DNA from: Mariniradius saccharolyticus AK6
Lineage (GTDB): Bacteria; Bacteroidota; Bacteroidia; Cytophagales; Cyclobacteriaceae
Length of the DNA stretch: 64,000 bases
Direction: 5' to 3'
NCBI RefSeq assembly: GCF_000330725.2
Contig: NZ_AMZY02000008.1
Span: forward strand, 62,001 to 126,000
A program made the translations under genes and the position numbers. This document shows, in pieces, positions 16,828 through 26,344 of the stretch (within the stretch, counting starts at the first letter, position 1; each line of letters opens with the position of its first letter). Below the pieces are notes generated by a model, which was given only the letters and a program-made list of their open reading frames with translations, did no database searches and was not told the DNA's origin.

Positions 16828-19062
16828 CTATTTTTCATTCCCATTTCTAATTGGATTGACGATTTCAAAAATCCTCTGATTCAGTTTAACGACCTGTTCA
16901 TCGATGATTTCCAATTTCTCATTCAATTCTGTCAATGACTCCTTCAATCCTTCAATGAGGCTTGATTTTTCCCTGCATCGTTCCAGGAAAGCTTGATATT
17001 CTTTGGCTCTTTTTTCCTTTAAAATATTCAGCATTTCTTCTTCAGATAAGATGCCGATTTCCGAAAGTTTGTCAAAAATGAGCTTCAAATCCGGAAAATC
17101 AGACATCAGCCCCAAATCATATTTAGGTGCGTCGGCTTCCGAAAGGTCGATTTTGGCAAGCATTATCTGCTGTTCGAATTCGACCCGCTGAGCCTTTAGT
17201 TTTTCCAGTTCAACCTTGAGCTTTCCGAAATCATTAAACTTTTTTGAGGCAAGTTGGAACGCCTCGGGATGTAATATTTCAATAACTCTAAATGCCTCTT
17301 CCTCTGAGTATCCAATCGCCAAAATCTTATGGAATCTTGTCTGCAAGTCTCCATCAAAGAAGTGGAACCGGTTAATTTCCATGAATTCTATCCCCTCGGA
17401 ATCGGTCTCGGTATCTCTTACCTCCGGATCCAAGATAAGGTATAAGTTATCATCTTCCTCTTCTGCATAAGGCCCAGGACGGGATGTAATGCCTGGTCTT
17501 ACAATCCCTTCTTTATCCAATTCCTCTGTATTGAAACCTTGAAAGAAATAATGCCAATCCCAGTCAGTATTGAAAATCCCGTTTTCAAGGTGGTTTCCGA
17601 CGTTGTCCAGAATAATTCCAAAAGACTTGGACTGATGCGGCCGGGTACTCCTCCCAATTTGTTGCAGGTATTTTGAAAGGGATCTCGTAGGTCTCGCCAA
17701 CTGTACAAACTCTATATCCGGGCAATCAAAACCTTCCGAAAAAATATCAACGTTGCAGAGCACCTTGATTGCCCCCTTTTTGAACTTGGCGATTATTTCC
17801 TTTCGCAGTTCGGGCTGGGTGTCCGCGTCTATATGTTCGGCCGGAATTCCTGCGGCACAATATGCTTCCTTCACAAACTGGCTGTGGTGCTTGGTGACAC
17901 AGTATACAATACCTTTCTTGCCAAAAGCCAATTCCTGATATGTCCTTACAAGGACGTTTCTGCTTTTCTCGGTGTCAAGAAATTCGGAAAGCTCGTTTTC
18001 ACGATAATCTCCTCCCCGCATTCCAACCAGAGAAAGAAATTTTCTTTTCTCTTTTACAGCATAGTACTTCAGTGGTGAAAGGTAACCATCGGCAATAAAA
18101 GCATTGATTGAAGGAGAGGTTACCAGCTTATCAAAAAGAGAAGTAAACCCTTCACCCGTAAGTCGGTATGGTGTGGCAGTTACTCCCAAAAAATACGCTT
18201 CAGGAAATCTTTTCCACAAGTCCAAATAAGTCTCCGCGGTTGCATGATGGGCTTCGTCTATAATAACCAGTGTGGGTTTTCTGGGTAAGGTCCGGTTCTT
18301 CAGCGTCTGGATCGAGGCAATTTGAATTGGTATTCTCGGCTCTTCTTGATATCCGTTTTTTATGATGCCCGCTCCAAGCTGATAGTTTTTGCTAAGCGTG
18401 TCCCTGATCTGTAAAACAAGTTCTTCCCGGTGAACCACGAGCAGCACCCTTTTGATATCATCTTTGGTAGATGCAATGAAAAACTCCCGGACAATGCTGC
18501 AAAACAACCTCGTTTTTCCCGTACCTGTGGGCATCTGCAGGAGTATATTGCGATGGCCATCCTGCCAAAACCGATAAATTTCCATTTTCGATTGGATCTG
18601 GTACGGCCTAAGGTCAGTATTGATCAAATATGGTACGATGGTGTTTTTTTGATCTAAGTATGCGTCAAGGTCAAACTCTAAGTCGTTTTCATCTCTCAAT
18701 ATTCTTTTGATTTTTAGCGAAAGTACCTTACCCATATCCGATTCCGCGAAAGGATAGTTCAGGTTAGGACCATTCGGCAAGAAATGCTTGTCCCCGCTCT
18801 TTCCCATAATGCTGACGCTATCTTCACCTATGCTGAGCACATTGAAATTGCGCACCTGATTTTCCTTGTAGAGATACAACATGCTCCACTCAGCATGAAG
18901 TGTCTGGTTTCCTGGATGGTATTCCTTTACAAAAAGTGTTACCTCTGTATTCTCCGGCGCGTCAAATTTCTTTTGTGTCCAATAATATCCTCCGAGCTTG
19001 TGTTCCACCCGAGTAGTGTTATCGGAATGTTTTCTGATAAAAAATGTCTGGTGCCCCTTCAT
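16828..19062 (-). CDS. DEAD/DEAH-box SF2 helicase with C-terminal coiled coil
   Basis: A 744-residue protein. About 145 N-terminal residues of unknown fold precede a helicase core: Q-motif region LRPYQ, Walker A MPTGTGKT (177-184), VIIDEAHHA, GVTATPYRL (motif III), and motif VI QIGRSTRP. This is the ResIII/type I-III restriction-type SF2 layout. The last roughly 130 residues are a heptad-rich coiled coil (EFEQQIMLAKIDLSE; SLTELNEKLEI). No nuclease or methylase motif was seen, and no partner is encoded on the same strand nearby; it converges on the ATPase pair with 24 bases between. It is probably a solo defence helicase or the motor of an incomplete system. Confidence 0.82.
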   Translation of the reverse strand: MKGHQTFFIRKHSDNTTRVEHKLGGYYWTQKKFDAPENTEVTLFVKEYHPGNQTLHAEWSMLYLYKENQVRNFNVLSIGEDSVSIMGKSGDKHFLPNGPNLNYPFAESDMGKVLSLKIKRILRDENDLEFDLDAYLDQKNTIVPYLINTDLRPYQIQSKMEIYRFWQDGHRNILLQMPTGTGKTRLFCSIVREFFIASTKDDIKRVLLVVHREELVLQIRDTLSKNYQLGAGIIKNGYQEEPRIPIQIASIQTLKNRTLPRKPTLVIIDEAHHATAETYLDLWKRFPEAYFLGVTATPYRLTGEGFTSLFDKLVTSPSINAFIADGYLSPLKYYAVKEKRKFLSLVGMRGGDYRENELSEFLDTEKSRNVLVRTYQELAFGKKGIVYCVTKHHSQFVKEAYCAAGIPAEHIDADTQPELRKEIIAKFKKGAIKVLCNVDIFSEGFDCPDIEFVQLARPTRSLSKYLQQIGRSTRPHQSKSFGIILDNVGNHLENGIFNTDWDWHYFFQGFNTEELDKEGIVRPGITSRPGPYAEEEDDNLYLILDPEVRDTETDSEGIEFMEINRFHFFDGDLQTRFHKILAIGYSEEEAFRVIEILHPEAFQLASKKFNDFGKLKVELEKLKAQRVEFEQQIMLAKIDLSEADAPKYDLGLMSDFPDLKLIFDKLSEIGILSEEEMLNILKEKRAKEYQAFLERCREKSSLIEGLKESLTELNEKLEIIDEQVVKLNQRIFEIVNPIRNGNEK

Positions 19063-19333
19063 CTCAATGTTTTTGGTTGATTTAAGATACTTACTACTTT
19101 ACCTACATACAAGCTCGCATATGTGCCAATTAAAACAAACGTTTAATTTCCAAAGAATTGTTGGAAGTACACAAACCTTACCACAGTAAAAATGTAAGGA
19201 ACCCAAAGTATGGTTTTTACACCTGCGATCTTAAAGGAAAACTCGAACAAAAAATAAAAAATTAGAATTACTCAAACACTTTTGATGAAAAATGGTATCT
19301 TTCAACTATTCTTTAATTTAATTTTTCTACCAG

Positions 19334-19852
19334 ATGGAGATTCCAAAGTACTTTATCCAAAACAGTGTCAGTAGCAGTAACACTGGGCGACCAAATGAAT
19401 TCAGATTCGAAAGTCGAAATGATTCAGCAAGCAAATTCGTGAAGGGGCGTATTCGACCTGAGGGCGATACAATAAGGATCGACGTTATCAGCTCTAATTA
19501 TGAACCAAATTATCTAAGGAGGAAACTCAAAAACAAATTTCACCATGAACAAATCGTCGACATCAAGATGATCGACTACGAATTCAATGATGGGAATCAG
19601 ATTTTTTTTGATCGCGACCAGATCGACTACATACCTGTCCTTAACCAAGGCGAAATTTACGAGATCTCCAGCGGAACCTGTCCCCTGTACTTCAAGGACG
19701 GATACGTCTCCTGTAACGAAACCTACCCACTAGAGAATGACATCGAGGTTATCTATATTGGGGACGATGCGTCAAATTGTATAGATCCTATCGGTCGAGT
19801 CGGCCGCGAAAGAAAAGCATATGAAATTTTTGAATTTGTAAGAATCTTGTAG
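19334..19852 (+). CDS. Unknown soluble protein
   Basis: A 172-residue protein I do not recognise. It is rich in acidic and aromatic residues, with no signal peptide or membrane segment, and looks mostly beta. It starts a two-gene run, with one base between its stop and the next start. The 271-base spacer upstream (19063-19333) separates it from the divergent helicase; it is A/T-rich and contains only a short CCTTAC/GTAAGG inverted repeat at 19176-19199, with no convincing promoter. Confidence 0.6.
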   Translation: MEIPKYFIQNSVSSSNTGRPNEFRFESRNDSASKFVKGRIRPEGDTIRIDVISSNYEPNYLRRKLKNKFHHEQIVDIKMIDYEFNDGNQIFFDRDQIDYIPVLNQGEIYEISSGTCPLYFKDGYVSCNETYPLENDIEVIYIGDDASNCIDPIGRVGRERKAYEIFEFVRIL

Positions 19853-19853
19853 T

Positions 19854-21416
19854 ATGAAATTCAATCATTTGATTTTACTTCTCGGTGTCCTGATGACATC
19901 CTGCTTTGTGAAACCCCGTCTCACAAACAGCAAACAAGGGAAATATGCAATAAATAACCGTTATAAAGCCCCGATTGACTCTCCGACCATCGACAATATT
20001 TTTGAGCTGAATGTGGGCATTTTGCCAATTCCTCCAACGACAGTCCCCGTGGCAGAGCGACCCAAGACTTTTTTTGACCTGCGCGATTCGATTCCCCATG
20101 TGTATTTAAAAATTATTGGAGAGAAAACTGGTGATTCAATCCCTCTTTTTCTTGAAGCTATCAAGGCCGAGCTTAGCAAACCTGGCCCCCCAAGGCCTGG
20201 ACCGACAAGTATCGATGCCATCTCTGATAAGGTCACCGTTCGCCTTTTGATTTCCACGGTCAAGCGGTTGTACAATGATCCTGAACTCCTTCATGACAAC
20301 AAGAGATTGGATTATTTGCATACCAAGATTTCTATCAAGGGTACAAACTTCAAAATCTATTCAATAGACAAACTTGAAAATGAGTTTGAAACAATTGATT
20401 TGGGTACGCTGAGTAGGAAGACTGACGTGACATTTGAGACTGGGCTTACCGGCGAGATTGGAAAGGAGATCTCCGTTGCCCGTACCAACTCGGACAATTC
20501 CAATAGTGATGTTCTTAGTTCTGGTACTGATACCGTAACACTGTATGATTCAGACGGAAACCCGGTCAAAGTCACATCAAATTCCAGTAAGACAAACACT
20601 ACAGGAGGAAGATCCAATAACACCGATGTAAAAGCGGGAGCCAAAGCGAGTGTGAAAGCTGAAATGAACATGATTGCCAAACAGACACTCGAAGAAGCGG
20701 CAAACTTGAAACAGAAAAGAGCAAAAACTACATTCTCATTCAACCAAGAGTCACTCACCGTAAGTCAACGTGGTGCACTTCTGAGAGACATATCAGATAA
20801 TGTCTTTGTAACCCTTACACTAACCCATGACAAGACCGCAAAGGTCACGAAGGCAAATTCCTTCGCCTTATTTATGGACCTTTATGACAAGGAAGGCAAG
20901 GTCAATTTGCCAAAGTCCATTGGCTACGAAGTGGAAAGGAAACAATACTTCCCGTGCGGTACCAATTCATTGGCTTTAAATTATGAATTCGAAGGGGTGA
21001 TCAGAGGCATAATGAACAAGAGAATAGGCAATAATGCAGGAGAGTTTGACGACAAAGTGGTTTATTTTCCAATAGAAGGAAAACCAAAGTCCATTTCGAT
21101 TGATTTGGACGACTTTTGTACCAGGGTCTACGAGTTTGTGATGACTTCAGGTAAAGAGGAATACACCCTGTACAATGGGGGACAAAAGGTTTACATCGAC
21201 GAAAAAATGGCATATGAATTTCTGATCTGGTTTTATGAAGCGTTGAACACAAAGGATATCAGCTTTTTCAACCAAAATCTAAAAAACGGTTCGGCTTACA
21301 GTTTTGAACTTTATAAATCATCTAGTGAGAAGATCGAACTTTTCCGGGCCAGTTTTTCCGAAGATGACCATGAAAAACTTGCAAATGGAAGTTTCCGAAT
21401 TAGGCCAATAAACTAA
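19854..21416 (+). CDS. Unknown lipoprotein
   Basis: A 520-residue protein beginning with a lipoprotein signal (MKFNHLILLLGVLMTSC), lipobox cysteine at 17, so it is probably attached to the cell envelope. A serine/threonine/asparagine-rich segment lies at about 205-260 (TSNSSKTNTTGGRSNNT), followed by an alanine/lysine-rich helix (AGAKASVKAEMNMIAKQ). The C-terminal half is mixed alpha/beta with FPIEGKPKSISIDLDDF. No known family was recognised. It directly follows the 172-residue gene and precedes the BREX operon by about 200 bases; no functional link to BREX is evident. Confidence 0.6.
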   Translation: MKFNHLILLLGVLMTSCFVKPRLTNSKQGKYAINNRYKAPIDSPTIDNIFELNVGILPIPPTTVPVAERPKTFFDLRDSIPHVYLKIIGEKTGDSIPLFLEAIKAELSKPGPPRPGPTSIDAISDKVTVRLLISTVKRLYNDPELLHDNKRLDYLHTKISIKGTNFKIYSIDKLENEFETIDLGTLSRKTDVTFETGLTGEIGKEISVARTNSDNSNSDVLSSGTDTVTLYDSDGNPVKVTSNSSKTNTTGGRSNNTDVKAGAKASVKAEMNMIAKQTLEEAANLKQKRAKTTFSFNQESLTVSQRGALLRDISDNVFVTLTLTHDKTAKVTKANSFALFMDLYDKEGKVNLPKSIGYEVERKQYFPCGTNSLALNYEFEGVIRGIMNKRIGNNAGEFDDKVVYFPIEGKPKSISIDLDDFCTRVYEFVMTSGKEEYTLYNGGQKVYIDEKMAYEFLIWFYEALNTKDISFFNQNLKNGSAYSFELYKSSSEKIELFRASFSEDDHEKLANGSFRIRPIN

Positions 21417-21511
21417 CTTTTTGCCTATTATAGACAAATTAGTTCCGCCATTTTCGCTTATTTTCCTATCTTGCTCATCGGTCAAACTGAGGTAAACACA
21501 AGGCCATTTGG

Positions 21512-21539
21512 CGGGGCATCGGTGATTTTCATAGCCCCG
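21512..21539 (+). other. Hairpin in the BREX leader
   Basis: A perfect six-base stem CGGGGC/GCCCCG with a 16-base loop lies about 75 bases before brxA. It has no trailing U-run. It could act in the 5' leader of the BREX transcript or be incidental. No TAnnTTTG promoter box is convincing in the 21417-21612 spacer. Confidence 0.25.
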
Positions 21540-21612
21540 TGGGACTCAGGCTTTTGATCCTTTCCCAACGCGCGGGCCACCAAACCCCACCACATTTCGA
21601 ACCTATTGGACA

Positions 21613-22341
21613 ATGGTCAGATCGATCAAGACAGTACATACCTCCAGGACAATCATGTTCACGGAATTTTCCGTAGTAATGGATTATGCTTTGGAAAAAG
21701 GAAACTTCCTTGAGGCATTAGAACTCAATGTGTTCAGCAAAAAATCAGGATCGAGCCTGCAAAAGACTTCAAATTATTTGAAAACTCTTTACGGATTCGA
21801 TCCAAAAGACAAGTCGTTTTCATCACTTTGCCTTTTTTGGTCTCAGTGTAACTTGTTTGAACGCAGGTTAATCACGGTACTCTATGCTCTGTTGCGGGAT
21901 GACCTTCTTTCGCAGAGTGTGCAAGTGATTCAGACCGCCCCTTTAGGAAGTAAAGTGTCTATTGAATCCATCGAAGATAACATCGATTCCAATCATCCAA
22001 ACCGGTACTCTCCAAAGACCCGCAAGTCACTCGCCCAAAATTTAGCCAGTTCTTGGAAGCAAGCTGGTTTTATCGAAGGAAAAACCAAGAACATCCGCGT
22101 TCAGCCAGAGATTACCTACAGAGTAGCTGCATTTGCATTTTTCCAAGCATACCTGTCGGGTGATAGAGGCGATTTCATCCTTAAAAGCCCCTCCGTAAAG
22201 GCGTTGGGTTTAAATGAGAGTGGTTTACGTGACCTCGCCATTGAAGCGGCCAAGCAGGATCTTTTGCAGTATCAATATGGAGGGAATGTCACCTCGTTCG
22301 CTTTCCCTCAACTCCTGAGCAAACTTCAAATCCAAGTCTAA
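21613..22341 (+). CDS. brxA: BREX protein BrxA (DUF1819)
   Basis: A 242-residue protein that opens the BREX operon. The C-terminal DUF1819 pattern is visible: YSPKTRKSLAQNLASSWKQAG, then a strand and TYRVAAFAFFQAYLSG. BrxA is a small DNA-binding helical protein needed for type 1 BREX phage exclusion. The ATG at 21613 gives MVRSIKTVHTS; an internal ATG (21655, MFTEFSVVMD) is an alternative, since homologues often begin close to that helix. Three bases separate it from brxB. Confidence 0.85.
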   Translation: MVRSIKTVHTSRTIMFTEFSVVMDYALEKGNFLEALELNVFSKKSGSSLQKTSNYLKTLYGFDPKDKSFSSLCLFWSQCNLFERRLITVLYALLRDDLLSQSVQVIQTAPLGSKVSIESIEDNIDSNHPNRYSPKTRKSLAQNLASSWKQAGFIEGKTKNIRVQPEITYRVAAFAFFQAYLSGDRGDFILKSPSVKALGLNESGLRDLAIEAAKQDLLQYQYGGNVTSFAFPQLLSKLQIQV

Positions 22342-22344
22342 GCC

Positions 22345-22890
22345 ATGCTATCCAAAGTCGATCAACTCATCCATGAATTTGACAAGGTGGTCAATGAACC
22401 TTGGACCTCCACGCTTTCTGGGCAGGAAAGAATCTGGTTTTTGGTCTATGATCCGGCAGATCAGCGAAAGGTAAGCCTGAGAATCGGAGAATTTGAAACC
22501 TCCACGATCCGTGCTAATAAGAAGTGGCAGTCTATCTCGTTCAAGACCTGTTTCCCCGAATGGATGAGCAGCCATGATTATAGGGATGAATATTTCTCCA
22601 ATCCGGAATACATTGTAGATCAGTTGGAAGCAGAATTCATTCCTTTTGCCATCAAGTTTCTCAAGAAGCGACTGGCAACCTTGGATCAGGACCAGGATAC
22701 GCTGGTGGCACTGCTGGATGTTTCATCCCTATTTGGATTTGCTAGGCTTTCTGAAATACTCAAAAACTGTGACAGAGACTTCAAGGGAAGGCTATTGATA
22801 TTCTTTCCAGGAGAATTCGAACAAAATCAATATCGACTGCTGGATGCCCGCGATGGATGGGATTATCTGGCAAGACCCATTACCATTTAA
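22345..22890 (+). CDS. brxB: BREX protein BrxB (DUF1788)
   Basis: A 181-residue DUF1788 protein, the usual second gene of type 1 BREX. Features include the start LSKVDQLIHEFDKVV, the mid strand LVALLDVSSLFGFARLSEIL and the end LLIFFPGEFEQNQYRLLDARDGWDYLA. BrxB is a small RecA-like fold component of the BREX complex, with no independent catalytic motif seen. It lies three bases after brxA and 13 before brxC. Confidence 0.9.
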   Translation: MLSKVDQLIHEFDKVVNEPWTSTLSGQERIWFLVYDPADQRKVSLRIGEFETSTIRANKKWQSISFKTCFPEWMSSHDYRDEYFSNPEYIVDQLEAEFIPFAIKFLKKRLATLDQDQDTLVALLDVSSLFGFARLSEILKNCDRDFKGRLLIFFPGEFEQNQYRLLDARDGWDYLARPITI

Positions 22891-22903
22891 ACTACTGTTG
22901 TAA

Positions 22904-25900
22904 ATGAAGAATAAGGACCTTTTTAATTTAAATCCCACCGAGATCAACCTGAAAAATGATGGGGTTGCAAAGATCAAGACACTAACCGAGGTGGAGGATC
23001 TTTCTGTAGCAGAGTACGAATTGAGAACTTTTGTCTGTGAAGGGGAATACCACGATGGTTTGAAAAAGATTTTTCAAAACTACCTCACCTACTTTGAAAA
23101 AGACATCAAAGACTCTCCTGCTTTTTGGGTTTCAGGTTTCTACGGTTCGGGTAAATCCCACTTGGTCAAAATGGCCAGTTACCTCTGGGAAGATTTTCAA
23201 TTCCCCAACGGCTCTACAGCCAGAACCATCAAACCACTCCCTACCGAAATCAAAGATCTTCTCACGGAGATAGATCGAAAGCAGAAAATCTACGGAAAGC
23301 TTTCTGTCTCCGGTACACTGAGAGACTTCCCTTCCAAGGATATACGTTACTCTTTCCTTCAGATTTTATTGAGCGCGCTCGAACTTCCTCAGCAATACCA
23401 CCATTTCAAATTTGTCCATTGGACCATGGAAGAAGGTATCTATGACTCACTGAAGCAGAAAATTGAGAGTCAAGGCAGATCCTTCCGAAGAGAGGTGGAA
23501 AACCTGTTCGTTTCAACCGCTTTGGCAAAGGCCCTTCTTGAGTTAAAGCCTGACTTTGCCAGTTCTGAAGCTCAGGTTCGGGAGATATTCAGGGCTCAAT
23601 ATCCACGGGTTGAATCCATCGGAAGAGATGAGTTTGTTAGAACCATCAAAGAGGAGATTCTGCCCCTGAAGTTTGGGGATAAGATTCCATGTACGCTGAT
23701 TGTACTCGATGAGGTGCAGCAGTTCATTGCCACCGATGCAGATTTGGCTTTTGACGTTCAGCTCTTGGCTGAAGATCTTTGCTCCAGATTCGATGGTAGA
23801 TTTTTGTTGGTCGGTACCGGTCAAAATGCCTTGCAGGATACTCCTATTCTTCAAAAATTGATGGCCCGATTCCGAGTTCCGATTCAATTGACTGACACTG
23901 ATATTCAAAAGGTAATCCGTAAGACGATTCTTGAAAAGAAGGCCTCAGCAGTAAAGGAAATTCAGAACAAGCTGGAGTATGCATCCGGGGAAATTTCCAG
24001 AAATCTGGCCGGAACAGACTTCGGATTTGTCACTGAGGACAAGGATGTGCTTGTAGCTGATTATCCCATACTCCCTTCTACCAGAAAGTTTTGGAATAAA
24101 ATCCTTAAAGTGATTGATACAGCAGGAACTACCGGAATGCTGCGCAATCAACTACGTACCATTGATGAAAGTTTGAAGTCGGTGGCCGAATCTGAGGTAG
24201 GGCGTATTGTCCCCTCTGACTTTATTTTCAATCAAAACGAGACCCAACTGATTCAGTCCGGCCTGTTGCTCTCGGATACTTTCAACCTCATTCAAAGTAA
24301 AAAAGCAGAAGGTGGCGATGGACTGTTGGAAGGGAGAATTCTCAGTGCGGTTTTCCTAATTGAGAAGCTTACGAATGAGGTCCGCAATACAGGATTGAAA
24401 TCCAATGAAGCCCATATCGCAGAGCTTCTGATTGATGACTTGAACTCCAATTCGGACACCTTCCGAACCAAGGTTAAGGAGCTTATCAAAAAGCTGGTGG
24501 AGGAAAAAGTCCTGATGCCGATCGAGGATGAATACCGCTTGCAAACCAAAGTCGGTGCGGAATGGGAACAGGAATTCAGAAAGCATCATACCAAAATCGC
24601 CAACTCAGGCGAAGACCAAATTCAAAACCTGAGGAAAGAGCGGATTCTGGCCTTTTTCAAGGAAAGGACAAAGACTGTGATCATTTCGCATGGGGTATCT
24701 AAAATGACCAGACCTTTCGAACTCTGGGATAAGGACACAGCGCCCAATCAGGAGGATAAGCTTCACCTGTGGATCAAAGACGGCTGGTACACCAATGAGT
24801 CAGTGCTGATGTCAGAAATCCGTGCCGAAGGAAATGATTCTCCGCTAGCCTTTGCTTATGTGGCCAAGCAGCGGGACATGGATCTCAGAACTGCCATCCT
24901 CAACTATTTGGCAGCAAAGCAAACCGTGGACACCATGGGTCTTCCTACCACACTCGAAGGCCAACAGGCCAAGAAGAGTATGGAAACCCGAAAGGGCATA
25001 GCTGACCAGAATATCCAAGAACTCATCGACAAAATCTGCAAGGAAGCCACTATCCTACTTGCTGGAGGAAATAAGATGGATGGGGGTTCGATCAAGGACA
25101 ATATAGAATCGGCGCTTTACGCCATAGCAGACAGGCAGTTCTACGATTTCAAGAACAAAGCCGATTTTGCCAACTGGGGCAAAGCACTGACAAAGGCTAT
25201 TGCCGGAAGTCCTGATGCTTTGGAAGCTATTGGATACCGTGGGGAGCCTGTAAACCATCCGGTTTCTCTGGGAATCCTAAACTTTCTTGGAAACCAAACC
25301 AAGACAGGAAAGGATATCCGGAATCATTTCAGTGTGGCACCTTACGGCTGGAGTCAGGATGCTATCGACACCATGCTGGTGATCTTGAAGCGATCAGAGC
25401 ACTTGTCCTCCACAGAGAGCGATCTCAAAACCGGAAATATCAATCAGGCAAGTTTCAAAAAGGAAATCCACACCCTAACAGCTACGCAAAAGATTGCCAT
25501 CAAAAAGCTGCTGCAGGAAGCTGGGATTCAATGCCCTCCCAATCAGGATATCTTCCCCTACTCCAACGATTACTTGGATAAGCTGAAAAGTCTGGCAGAA
25601 CAGATTTCTGGCGATCCTCCCAAGCTCGAAAAGATCAACACTTCATTCCTGAAAGAAATTTCCAACAAAGAAGGCAATGAGCGCCTCTTGGACTTGCTCA
25701 ACCACAAGGATGAACTGAGCGAAAAATTCAAGGAATGGACCAAGAAGGCGGAATTACTCAGAGATCGGGAACCGGACTGGAATACCCTTCAGGACCTTCG
25801 CGGATTCTGTCCCGAGAGTCCTGACTTCGGAATCATCATCAAAGAAATCGATGCGATCTGGGAAAATCGCCTGCTCTTCCAGGAACCTGACCCGATCAAA

Positions 25901-26344
25901 CCTCTCCTTACCCAGCTCACTGAGAAACTGGGAACCAAGCTGGGCGAAGTGGTGGAAAAATACCTCTCTCAGAGACATGAACGAATGGAAGTGCTTCAGG
26001 AAAATGAATACTTCAAAAAGCTAAGTCCTGAGCAAAAACACGTGATCCTGACCAAAAACCAACTACTCACCAAGTACGAGGTCAAGATCAACGATGCCAC
26101 CAATCTGGCAAACCAACTTCAGCGGATTTCCCTGGAAAACTGGAAAACCAAAATCTCTGCGCTACAGGGGCAATTTGATGCGGCACTGACTGAAGCCATC
26201 GAACTTACCGCTCCCAAGGCCAAGAGCTTCTACCTTCCCAAAGGCACCATCAACAATCAGGCTGAGCTGGATAAATACCTCGCTGACCTGAAGTCAGAAT
26301 TGGAATCACTTTTACAGAACTCCTCCTCAATTATTTTGAAGTAA
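22904..26344 (+). CDS. brxC: BREX ATPase BrxC
   Basis: A 1146-residue AAA+ ATPase, near the usual length of about 1200. Walker A is GFYGSGKSH at 78-86 and a Walker B-like LIVLDEVQQF lies near 265. The central winged-helix and C-terminal helical regions are typical, ending in long charged helices. BrxC is the core ATPase that, with BrxB, PglX and PglZ, distinguishes methylated host DNA from phage DNA and blocks phage replication. Its stop overlaps the pglX start by one base (TAATG), indicating coupling. Confidence 0.95.
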   Translation: MKNKDLFNLNPTEINLKNDGVAKIKTLTEVEDLSVAEYELRTFVCEGEYHDGLKKIFQNYLTYFEKDIKDSPAFWVSGFYGSGKSHLVKMASYLWEDFQFPNGSTARTIKPLPTEIKDLLTEIDRKQKIYGKLSVSGTLRDFPSKDIRYSFLQILLSALELPQQYHHFKFVHWTMEEGIYDSLKQKIESQGRSFRREVENLFVSTALAKALLELKPDFASSEAQVREIFRAQYPRVESIGRDEFVRTIKEEILPLKFGDKIPCTLIVLDEVQQFIATDADLAFDVQLLAEDLCSRFDGRFLLVGTGQNALQDTPILQKLMARFRVPIQLTDTDIQKVIRKTILEKKASAVKEIQNKLEYASGEISRNLAGTDFGFVTEDKDVLVADYPILPSTRKFWNKILKVIDTAGTTGMLRNQLRTIDESLKSVAESEVGRIVPSDFIFNQNETQLIQSGLLLSDTFNLIQSKKAEGGDGLLEGRILSAVFLIEKLTNEVRNTGLKSNEAHIAELLIDDLNSNSDTFRTKVKELIKKLVEEKVLMPIEDEYRLQTKVGAEWEQEFRKHHTKIANSGEDQIQNLRKERILAFFKERTKTVIISHGVSKMTRPFELWDKDTAPNQEDKLHLWIKDGWYTNESVLMSEIRAEGNDSPLAFAYVAKQRDMDLRTAILNYLAAKQTVDTMGLPTTLEGQQAKKSMETRKGIADQNIQELIDKICKEATILLAGGNKMDGGSIKDNIESALYAIADRQFYDFKNKADFANWGKALTKAIAGSPDALEAIGYRGEPVNHPVSLGILNFLGNQTKTGKDIRNHFSVAPYGWSQDAIDTMLVILKRSEHLSSTESDLKTGNINQASFKKEIHTLTATQKIAIKKLLQEAGIQCPPNQDIFPYSNDYLDKLKSLAEQISGDPPKLEKINTSFLKEISNKEGNERLLDLLNHKDELSEKFKEWTKKAELLRDREPDWNTLQDLRGFCPESPDFGIIIKEIDAIWENRLLFQEPDPIKPLLTQLTEKLGTKLGEVVEKYLSQRHERMEVLQENEYFKKLSPEQKHVILTKNQLLTKYEVKINDATNLANQLQRISLENWKTKISALQGQFDAALTEAIELTAPKAKSFYLPKGTINNQAELDKYLADLKSELESLLQNSSSIILK

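Noticed and set aside
19176-19199. CCTTAC/GTAAGG inverted repeat as an operator
   Set aside because: Six-base arms in an A/T-rich spacer can occur by chance; no second copy was found.
20950-20970. TACTTCCCG near-match to the att core
   Set aside because: It breaks after nine bases and is within the lipoprotein coding region.
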